Assembly: GCA_947302675.1 (NCBI GenBank)
Contig: CAMYWI010000075.1
Span: 1 to 6,729 of the forward strand
Direction: 5' to 3'
Length of the DNA stretch: 6,729 bases
DNA from: an uncultured Selenomonadales bacterium
Lineage (GTDB): Bacteria; Bacillota_C; Negativicutes; Selenomonadales; Selenomonadaceae
The notes below the pieces were generated by a model that was not told the origin of the DNA, made no database searches, and saw only the letters and a list, made by a program, of their open reading frames with translations. Numbering within the stretch: the first letter of the stretch is position 1; every line of letters starts with the position of its first letter. Made by a program: the position numbers and the translations under genes. This document shows positions 1-4,540 of this stretch, one piece after another.

Positions 1-755
1 CCTCGAACAACCGCTGGTACTTCACAATCGCAATGGGCAGAACCGCCGGTCACCTCGCGTTGGGCATGGGGCGCAGTGCCGGTGCCGCCGTCACGATTAT
101 TCCGGAAGAGTTCCCGCAAGAAAAAATCCGCCTTCAACAGGTCGTCGACATTATCACCGGCTCGATTGTCAAACGCTACCTTATCGGCAAAAATTACGGC
201 GTCGCAGTCGTGGCGGAGGGCGTCATTGAGAAAATCGCGGAAGAAGACTTCCAAGAACTCGGCAACGTCGTCCTCGACGAGCACGGGCACATTCGCTACG
301 CTGAACTTGACTTTGGCGAAATCCTCAAGCAAAAAGTTTTGGCTGAGTTGAAACGCATCGGCATTAAAATTTCTATCGTCGACAAGGAAATTGGTTACGA
401 GTTGCGCTGCACGGCTCCCATTGCTTACGACATTGACTACGCCCGCAATCTCGGCTACGAGGCTATGCAATTCCTTATGCGCGGCGAGAGCGGAGCTTTA
501 ATCACGATTCAAGACAACAAAGCCGTCCCGCTCCGCTTTGAAGACATTCGCGACCCCGCCACCGGCAAGACTTACGTCCGCAAGGTCAACATTAATTCCG
601 TACACTATCGCATTGCTCGCGGTTTCATGACCCGTTTGGAAAAGGGCGACCTCGACGACGCCGGCGTTGCCAATGCGTTTAGAATGTCGCCCGAAGAATT
701 CAAAGCTCGCTATCTTTATCTCTTCGACGACGAGCCGACGCTTGACAATCATTGA
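1..755 (+). CDS. pfp: 6-phosphofructokinase, PPi-dependent-like type (C-terminal part, 5' end outside window)
   Basis: The frame is open from the window edge (first full codon at 3) to TGA at 753-755, about 250 residues. A family member of roughly 400 residues is expected, so the N-terminal third or more is missing from view. Visible motifs are NNRW...IAMGRTAGHLALG (the MGR fructose-6-phosphate-binding segment), IIPEEF, a KNYGVAVVAEG strand, and IGYELRC-AP with RNLGYEAMQFL near the sugar-phosphate site. From family knowledge the enzyme phosphorylates fructose 6-phosphate to fructose 1,6-bisphosphate in cytoplasmic glycolysis. The GYELRC and DPATGKT signatures recall the long PPi-using (pfp) clade rather than the short ~320-residue ATP-type PfkA. 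The residues that decide PPi versus ATP (GGDD and PKTIDND regions) lie upstream of the window, so the phosphoryl donor is inferred. No gene follows on this strand before the terminator at 780-814. Confidence 0.92.
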   Translation, partial: SNNRWYFTIAMGRTAGHLALGMGRSAGAAVTIIPEEFPQEKIRLQQVVDIITGSIVKRYLIGKNYGVAVVAEGVIEKIAEEDFQELGNVVLDEHGHIRYAELDFGEILKQKVLAELKRIGIKISIVDKEIGYELRCTAPIAYDIDYARNLGYEAMQFLMRGESGALITIQDNKAVPLRFEDIRDPATGKTYVRKVNINSVHYRIARGFMTRLEKGDLDDAGVANAFRMSPEEFKARYLYLFDDEPTLDNH

Positions 756-779
756 AATTCAATCACGACATAAAAAATT

Positions 780-814
780 TCCCCCGCGCAAATTTTTACG
801 CAGGGGATTTTTTT
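780..814. terminator. Probable bidirectional intrinsic terminator between convergent genes
   Basis: The arms 780-788 (TCCCCCGCG) and 799-807 (CGCAGGGGA) flank a 10-nt AT-rich loop and are followed by seven T residues (808-814). The hairpin is 24 bases after the phosphofructokinase stop and 16 bases from the stop of the minus-strand gene ending at 824. On the plus transcript one stem position is a C-A mismatch. On the minus transcript the same position is a U-G wobble, giving a continuous 9-bp stem followed by AAATTTTTT. It therefore plausibly ends both converging transcripts. Confidence 0.8.
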
Positions 815-823
815 ATACAACGT

Positions 824-1372
824 TCAATTTTCTGTCGCCTCTTCTCCAAAGGCAAAGTAGTATCCGACTTTAAAACACTCTTCCAAAAAATTTTTGTCCG
901 TCTCGTTCGCCAAGTCCGCCAGAGAATCTTTCGCTTTGGTCGAGTTGTAAAACTTCCCGTCCTTAAAGCAAAATTTCTGGTGCGTGGACGTGGCATTTCG
1001 CGGCGAAAAGCTTCTGCTTATCGGGAAAATATTTTGCTCCCAAATCTGCGCGGCGTCCGAATTTTGCTTGATCTTGATTGAATACTTATCGAGAAAATAC
1101 GGCGCGTCATTGTAAAAGCCGATGAAGACGAAATTTTTATCCAGCGGCACCCGCGCAGGGTCATTGAGCGCAAGTTCCTCGCCGTTTTCCAAGCGTGCCT
1201 TTATCGTTTGCTCGAAAAGCTCCGCGCCCTCCCAATCGCTCTTGAGCAGAGATTTTTTTTCGGGCTGAGTAATTTTTTTATCGGGCTTGAGCTTTGGCAG
1301 GTCGTAAGCCTGCGCCGCGCCGCCCGTCAAGATTAAGCACGCCAGCAAAGCCGCAGAAAGTTTCTTCAGCAT
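824..1372 (-). CDS. Small exported protein, possibly surface-adhesin-E-like; function unknown
   Basis: This 182-residue protein has a classic Sec signal peptide: KK at 3-4, a hydrophobic run at 5-19, and a likely signal peptidase I cleavage after AQA (residues 20-22). The mature part is about 160 residues, rich in K, E and D, with no further membrane segment. Residues 81-118 (FVFIGFYND, YFLDKYSIK, QIWEQNIFPI) and the end (CFKDGKFYN, LEECFKVGYY) recall the small 'surface-adhesin protein E' type of secreted domain. That match is by eye and weak. The two mature cysteines, C135 and C166, could form a disulfide. A lipoprotein reading (LLAC at 9-12) is less likely because the hydrophobic stretch before the Cys is too short. 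The ATG is preceded by GGGAG (1381-1385), 8 nt upstream and just before the yopX stop. The gene starts 5 bp after the YopX-like gene ends, so the two are almost certainly cotranscribed. Confidence 0.85.
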   Translation of the reverse strand: MLKKLSAALLACLILTGGAAQAYDLPKLKPDKKITQPEKKSLLKSDWEGAELFEQTIKARLENGEELALNDPARVPLDKNFVFIGFYNDAPYFLDKYSIKIKQNSDAAQIWEQNIFPISRSFSPRNATSTHQKFCFKDGKFYNSTKAKDSLADLANETDKNFLEECFKVGYYFAFGEEATEN

Positions 1373-1377
1373 TGAGC

Positions 1378-1863
1378 TTACTCCCGAACGACGAAATCCG
1401 AATCAAGACTTGGTAGTTCGAGTTCTTGCGCGGGGTTTTCGTTTTTTTTTGACGCAGTAATTGCAACAAGCAACTCCGGATTTTCAAAGCGATTACCCAA
1501 AATTGTCATCTTCCAATCCTGCACGTCATAGAGAGCTTGGCGCGTTCCGCTACTGTAATTGACCACGAAACAGCCGTCATGAAAAGTTATCACGCCAATC
1601 TGCCCGTTGTCGAGCGAAATAATATCGTCTTCATAAATCTCCTTGCCCGTATTATCGACAAGCCCTGTGAATTGCCCGATTGTCTTCGCGTCCACGCGAT
1701 AACCTTCATAGCCGTTCTCATAAACGAAAATGTGCGCCTGCGGACCGGGATCGCCGTATGTCCCGCGCTTAAGATAGAAACCGTAGATCCAAACGCTCTT
1801 CATCTCGCCGCTGAATATTTGAAAAGTTTTTAAGCCGCGATATTTGATTTCACGTTCAGCCAT
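1378..1863 (-). CDS. YopX-family protein (phage-type, function unknown)
   Basis: The protein has 161 residues. The N-terminus AEREIKYRGL matches the usual YopX opening (REIKFRAW-type). The core hallmark is at 57-82: VDAKTIGQFTGLVD followed by NTGKEIYEDDII. GVITFHDGCFVV (90-101) and ILGNRFENPELL (121-132) complete the typical end of the domain. A low-complexity tail of about 29 residues follows. YopX proteins are common in prophages and plasmids of Bacillota, and no biochemical role is established. I chose ATG at 1863 because a strong GGAGGTG (1871-1877) sits 7 nt upstream. The longer in-frame TTG start at 1887 would place that site inside the gene and adds residues unlike the family. It is the first gene of an operon with the exported protein that starts at 1372. 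No other phage gene is visible, so this is either a prophage remnant or a domesticated copy. Confidence 0.9.
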   Translation of the reverse strand: MAEREIKYRGLKTFQIFSGEMKSVWIYGFYLKRGTYGDPGPQAHIFVYENGYEGYRVDAKTIGQFTGLVDNTGKEIYEDDIISLDNGQIGVITFHDGCFVVNYSSGTRQALYDVQDWKMTILGNRFENPELLVAITASKKNENPAQELELPSLDSDFVVRE

Positions 1864-1870
1864 GAAAGGA

Positions 1871-1877
1871 CACCTCC
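1871..1877 (-). promoter_or_regulatory. Ribosome binding site that fixes the yopX start
   Basis: GGAGGTG on the minus strand lies 7 nt before the ATG at 1863. It overlaps the N-terminal extension that would be translated from the alternative TTG at 1887, and so argues for the shorter 161-residue product. Confidence 0.8.
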
Positions 1878-1908
1878 GACTTAACAAATCAAAAGTTCAA
1901 TGCCCGCA

Positions 1909-1937
1909 ATTATAACACCGAAAAAATTTTTTGCCAC
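1909..1937 (-). promoter_or_regulatory. Sigma-70-type promoter of the yopX operon
   Basis: On the minus strand there is a perfect TATAAT -10 box (1909-1914), a 17-bp spacer, and GTGGCA as a 4-of-6 -35 box (1932-1937). The start of transcription would fall near 1902, giving a leader of about 40 nt that includes the GGAGGTG ribosome binding site. The elements sit within the innermost unit of the tandem repeats at 1912-2041. Confidence 0.7.
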
Positions 1938-2041
1938 AGTTTTTTATGCCCCAAGAAAATTTTTCGTCATAGTCATTTATGCCCCACAAAAACTTTCTGT
2001 CATAATTCCTATGCCCCAAAAAAGTTTCTCGCGAGTTATCT
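1912..2041. repeat. Four degenerate tandem repeats of 31-34 bp upstream of the yopX operon
   Basis: The units begin at 1912, 1946, 1979 and 2011 (periods 34, 33 and 32). The plus-strand pattern is ATGCCCCA, then an A-run, then a T-run, then a TGTCAT-like hexamer and a short AT-rich tail. Units 1946 and 1979 are the closest pair. Unit 1912 has lost the ATGCCCC head, and unit 2011 diverges after TTTCTCGCG, where an 8-bp palindrome CTCGCGAG (2028-2035) is found. Read on the minus strand, units 1, 2 and 3 each carry a -35-like and a -10-like box at promoter spacing. The array could be duplicated promoter modules or binding sites for a regulator. There are too few units and no spacers of CRISPR kind. 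Confidence 0.7.
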
Positions 2042-2164
2042 TGCTTAGCGGGCTTAGCGAAATAAGTTGTTTCCAAATCCGTACCTCACCAACCCTCCAC
2101 TACAAATGAAAATTCTCTTAAAGTATATTCTGCAATTTCTAACTGCATTAAAAAATTCCTGCAA
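2042..2164. other. Non-coding gap with no recognised feature
   Basis: Together with the promoter, repeats and duplicated 3' flank, this fills the 328 bases between the YopX-like gene and the ATPase fragment. I see only a short direct repeat, GCTTAGCGG/GCTTAGCGA, near 2043-2060, and AT-rich sequence. There is no convincing hairpin with a T tail on either strand, so the end of the ATPase transcript is not defined. No ORF with a ribosome binding site is visible. Confidence 0.5.
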
Positions 2165-2708
2165 GCCGCAAAATATTTTGTGAAAAATTTTTCAAGCGTT
2201 CAAGAGAAAATCGCGCAGGGTTATATTCTTCACGCCGCCAAAAGTTTTGACGGGTTTTAGACTGATTAAAAGTTTCTCGGCGTCTTCGGGCAAGGCTCGC
2301 AGTGGGCGCGTGATTCGCCGCACGGTAATTGAGCCGTCGGGCGGAAGGACTTGGATAAAAATTTTCTCGCCGCCGCGCTCCGCCACGAAGTTTATAGTCA
2401 TAGCTCCGAACTTGCCGACGCTGACAGAAAAGCCTCGCCGCAAAATATTTTGTGAAAAATTTTTCAAGCGTTCAAGAGAAAATCATGCAGGGTTATATTC
2501 TTAACGCCGCCAAAAGTTTTGACGGGCTTTAGGCTGATTAAAAGTTTCTCGGCGTCTTCGGGCAAGGCTCGCAGTGGTCGCGTAATTCGCCGCACGGTAA
2601 TTGAGCCGTCGGGCGGAAGGACTTGGATAAAAATTTTCTCGCCGCCGCGCTCCGCCACGAAATTTATAGTCATTGCGCCGAACTTGCCGACGTTGACAGA
2701 AAAGCCGC
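2165..2708. repeat. 272-bp tandem duplication of the 3' end of the ATPase gene
   Basis: Unit 1 spans 2165-2436 and unit 2 spans 2437-2708. By eye they differ at 12 positions with no gaps (about 96 % identity). The 9-mer GCCGCAAAA stands at the outer start (2165-2173), at the junction (2437-2445) and just beyond unit 2 (2709-2717). This is the expected footprint of slippage or unequal exchange between two short direct repeats that originally flanked a single copy. Unit 2 holds the last ~81 codons and stop of the intact ATPase gene plus 27 bases beyond it. Unit 1 holds the same content, out of frame with the intact gene. Confidence 0.95.
2192..2467 (-). pseudogene. Duplicated C-terminal fragment of the neighbouring ATPase gene (open 91-codon frame)
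   Basis: From residue 9 on, this frame repeats residues 293-375 of the ATPase with two substitutions (S16 for N300, R85 for H369). It contains only the C-terminal nuclease-fold-like part, without the ATPase or the linker region. The first eight residues come from translating duplicated 3' flank and have no counterpart in the parent. The only start is TTG at 2467, which overlaps the parent's stop as TTGA, a stop/start overlap seen in coupled genes. I see no good ribosome binding site before it. The simplest reading is a non-functional remnant of tandem duplication. The frame is intact and most differences from the parent are synonymous, so a small expressed protein cannot be excluded. Confidence 0.7.
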
Positions 2709-3591
2709 GCCGCAAAAGTTCATTGCAAACTGCGTTCTCCATTAAAATAGCGTCGCTGACCTGCGCGAGCGCACTGAGTATTCCGTTGTCGAGGCAATAA
2801 ATTTTCTCGTTGCTCGTCAAGAAGTTGTTCGCCTTAATGTCGAAACGCGGAAATTTTTTGAACAGCCCTGAATCGAAGATGATGCCGAAATAATTTCTGA
2901 CCTTGCGCAGATTATTTTCGTCAATGCTTTTTAAATACTCGCTGACGTTAGTCGCGCCGCCGACGTTGCGAGCCAAGAACTTTGTCAAATTTCGGAGCAA
3001 GCTCGCGTCGCTCAAGAAATTTTTCTCGACAAGATCAAAGAGAATTTCACAAGCCAGCCCGCGCAGAAGTTTTGGGCAAATGATTTTATCGGCGTCGAGC
3101 GCGGCGGGCATTCCTCCAAAGTGCAAATATCTTTCCAAAGCCGCCGACGAATAAATTTTTTCCACTTCGGCAAAAGGCAGCGGATACATTTTGAGCACGT
3201 CGCAATTTTCGGGCAGGAGTACGGAAATATTTTCGGCGAGCGACTCGCTTGCGCCCGTCACGTAAATTTCTGCAGGCGTGCCGACGAACAGCGCGTTAAT
3301 CGCCTTTTCCCACTCGTCGACTCTGTCTATCTCGTCGATTAGCAAAAAGAATTTATCAAGCTCCGGCGTCTTGCCGTCCACGAATTCATAGAGCCGTTGG
3401 AAATTTTTCAGCTGAGGATTTTCTTCGCAGTCAATGAAAATTATTTCCTCGCCCTGCGCCCGCAAAGTCTCCGCGAAATTTTTTAACAGCGTCGACTTGC
3501 CGACCCCGCGCACGCCCGAAATTACTTTGACCGAAAAATTTTCCTTAAGCTCAAGCAGTTTATCTGAATAAAAATTTTGCTCCACAGTCAT
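2464..3591 (-). CDS. AAA_14/DUF4143-type ATP-binding protein
   Basis: This is a 375-residue cytoplasmic P-loop ATPase. Walker A is GVRGVGKS (26-33), Walker B is LLIDEID (83-89), and a sensor-like VTGAS is at 111-115. These are followed by the family's RYLHFGGMP motif, a winged-helix-like middle (LARNVGGATNVSEYLK; KIYCLDNGIL) and a C-terminal domain with ENAVCNELLRRG, TINFVAERGG and IFIQVLPP. This matches the common 'ATP-binding protein, AAA+ / DUF4143' family. Its members are abundant and multicopy in anaerobes, and their substrate is unknown. The C-terminal domain resembles a PD-(D/E)XK fold, but the usual EVDF and EVK are INF and IQVL here, so catalysis is doubtful. The start is uncertain. 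ATG at 3591 has only GGTGA directly before it, and GTG two codons later is spaced better from that site. The promoter lies at 3615-3643. The 3' end is duplicated downstream. Confidence 0.9.
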   Translation of the reverse strand: MTVEQNFYSDKLLELKENFSVKVISGVRGVGKSTLLKNFAETLRAQGEEIIFIDCEENPQLKNFQRLYEFVDGKTPELDKFFLLIDEIDRVDEWEKAINALFVGTPAEIYVTGASESLAENISVLLPENCDVLKMYPLPFAEVEKIYSSAALERYLHFGGMPAALDADKIICPKLLRGLACEILFDLVEKNFLSDASLLRNLTKFLARNVGGATNVSEYLKSIDENNLRKVRNYFGIIFDSGLFKKFPRFDIKANNFLTSNEKIYCLDNGILSALAQVSDAILMENAVCNELLRRGFSVNVGKFGAMTINFVAERGGEKIFIQVLPPDGSITVRRITRPLRALPEDAEKLLISLKPVKTFGGVKNITLHDFLLNA

Positions 3592-3614
3592 TCACCACAC
3601 AAAAATTTTTTCAA

Positions 3615-3643
3615 ATTGTACAACACGCGCCCGCGTTTATCAA
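3615..3643 (-). promoter_or_regulatory. Sigma-70-type promoter of the ATPase gene
   Basis: On the minus strand TTGATA (3638-3643, 5 of 6) and TACAAT (3615-3620, 5 of 6) are separated by exactly 17 bp. Initiation near 3608 would give a leader of only about 17 nt before the ATG at 3591. That fits the weak ribosome binding site seen there. Confidence 0.65.
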
Positions 3644-3645
3644 GC

Positions 3646-3660
3646 GTCAAAGATATTGAC
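3646..3660. promoter_or_regulatory. Candidate operator dyad between divergent promoters
   Basis: GTCAA (3646-3650) and TTGAC (3656-3660) form an inverted repeat with a 5-nt spacer. It overlaps the -35 box of the flbD promoter and sits 2 bp from the -35 box of the ATPase promoter. Short arms like these can arise by chance, so this is only a candidate. Confidence 0.25.
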
Positions 3661-3683
3661 AAGGCGTCTTATAAGTGTAAAAT
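3656..3683 (+). promoter_or_regulatory. Sigma-70-type promoter of the flbD-fliL-fliM-fliY operon
   Basis: A perfect TTGACA (3656-3661), a 16-bp spacer and TAAAAT (3678-3683, 5 of 6) point toward flbD. The leader would be about 70 nt. Its presence suggests that flbD is the first gene of the transcript here and is not inside a longer flagellar operon. Confidence 0.65.
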
Positions 3684-3760
3684 ATTCCTGCGAAATTAAA
3701 GGGTTTTAAAAATTTGCGGCGAAGATTTTCACATCACAAAGCTAAACAGGAGGTCAAACC

Positions 3761-3958
3761 ATGATAAAGCTCACGAAATTCAATTCGGACTCGAAGAAGG
3801 GCGAATTCATTCTCAACGCCGAACTGATTCAAACAATCGAGTCTACACCCGACACCGTCATAACTCTGGTGAACGAAAAAAAATTCATTGTCGAAGAACC
3901 TGCCGATGAAGTGGTGCGCCGCGTAATGAAATATCGTCGTGCCCTCAAGCAACTCTAA
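3761..3958 (+). CDS. flbD: FlbD/SwrD family flagellar protein
   Basis: This 65-residue protein has the compact FlbD signature: MIKLTKFN, FILNAELIQTIESTPDTVITL, then KKFIVEEPADEVVRRVMKYRR. The N-terminal turn is a few residues longer than the usual MIKLTRLNG-F form (SDSKKGE). In Bacillus subtilis the homologue SwrD supports flagellar motor power and swarming, and its mechanism is not settled. There is no signal peptide or membrane segment, so it is cytoplasmic. AGGAGGT (3748-3754) lies 6 nt before the ATG. fliL follows after 18 bp, as in many Bacillota flagellar operons. Here flbD directly follows a promoter rather than a hook gene such as flgE. Confidence 0.93.
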   Translation: MIKLTKFNSDSKKGEFILNAELIQTIESTPDTVITLVNEKKFIVEEPADEVVRRVMKYRRALKQL

Positions 3959-3976
3959 TCTTGGAGGGGAAAAATT

Positions 3977-4525
3977 ATGCCTGAAGAAGAAAAGGAATTG
4001 GAAAGTGAAGTTGCCGCTCCGGCAGTCCCCCCCTCGAATTCCAAGAAGAAAACTATAATCCTGGTCGCCGTGCTCGTGATAGTTGGCTTGGCACTGGCGG
4101 CGGGCATTTCGCTTTTCGTCGTGACAAAAGTTATGGGCGACGTTAACAGCGGTCCGGGCAATGAGGAAGGCGTTGGACAACGTTATCACGACCCCGGAAT
4201 TTTCGTCAAGCTCGGCGATCCTAAAGAAGGCGTCCTCGTCAACGTCGGCGGTCCGCGCAGTGGCAAATTCCTCAAGGCAAGCATTATTGTCGAGTTCAAT
4301 CCTGGCAAAAAGGCCGTCATAAACGAAGAAACCAACACCCTCTATCCCGACGCCGAGATTAAAATTAACGACGTTGCGACGCAATTTCTGCGCGGGACGG
4401 CTCTTGAAGACTTCGACGCCGATAAGCAGGAAGAGTTCAAAAAACAACTCAAGGACGCGCTCAATATGGCACTCGGCTCTGGCTCCGTCTACGACGTTTA
4501 CATTACGAGTTTCCTCTTGCAGTGA
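3977..4525 (+). CDS. fliL: Flagellar basal body-associated protein FliL
   Basis: This 182-residue single-pass membrane protein has an acidic, Pro/Ala-rich cytoplasmic N-terminus (1-22), KKK, a membrane helix at about 26-49, and an extracytoplasmic FliL domain. The domain carries DPGIFVKLGDP, VLVNVGG, then GKFLKASIIVEFN, ending in VYDVYITSFLLQ. FliL surrounds and stabilises the stator units (MotA/MotB) and supports torque under load, as known for the family. The length is normal. GGAGGGG (3963-3969) is 7 nt upstream of ATG. The gene ends in overlapping stops (TGATAA) just before the fliM ribosome binding site, 15 bp from fliM. The position between flbD and fliM is canonical. Confidence 0.95.
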   Translation: MPEEEKELESEVAAPAVPPSNSKKKTIILVAVLVIVGLALAAGISLFVVTKVMGDVNSGPGNEEGVGQRYHDPGIFVKLGDPKEGVLVNVGGPRSGKFLKASIIVEFNPGKKAVINEETNTLYPDAEIKINDVATQFLRGTALEDFDADKQEEFKKQLKDALNMALGSGSVYDVYITSFLLQ

Positions 4526-4526
4526 T

Positions 4527-4533
4527 AAGGAGG
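4527..4533 (+). promoter_or_regulatory. Ribosome binding site that supports the TTG start of fliM
   Basis: AAGGAGG ends 7 nt before TTG at 4541. No ATG or GTG is near, and the residues that follow (PDLLTQEQIDALL) are the expected FliM N-terminus. The TTG is therefore accepted as the start. Confidence 0.85.
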
Positions 4534-4540
4534 GAACAAC

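Noticed and set aside
752..1081. Plus-strand frames across 667-1081
   Set aside because: They run through the terminator hairpin and are antisense to the exported-protein gene. Their composition is typical of a shadow frame and no start signal is seen.
1334..1372. Lipoprotein signal (LLAC) in the exported protein
   Set aside because: The Cys is residue 12, leaving too short a hydrophobic region before it. The AQA cleavage site at 20-22 fits signal peptidase I better.
1912..2041. CRISPR-like array
   Set aside because: The units are degenerate and directly abutting, with no unique spacers of constant length. There are only four of them and no cas gene is present.
1900..2109. A plus-strand frame encoding imperfect repeats such as YAPRKFF and YAPQKLS
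   Set aside because: The apparent protein repeat follows from the 33-bp DNA repeats. The period shifts to 32 and breaks the phase, and no ribosome binding site precedes the ATG.
2247..2800. Two near-identical plus-strand frames starting MTGFRLIKSF
   Set aside because: They are antisense shadows of the duplicated ATPase 3' end. Their similarity comes from the tandem duplication.
3697..3728. Sigma-28 (flagellar) promoter: TAAA, 15 bp, GCGGCGAA
   Set aside because: The -10 part matches only about 5 of 8 consensus positions and the sigma-70 promoter at 3656-3683 is far better. It could still be a weak secondary site.
3734..4447. A 237-codon open frame on the minus strand opposite flbD and fliL
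   Set aside because: It is fully antisense to two well-recognised genes. Its product is a mirror of their codon bias (rich in F, N, E and H), has no family resemblance and has no ribosome binding site.
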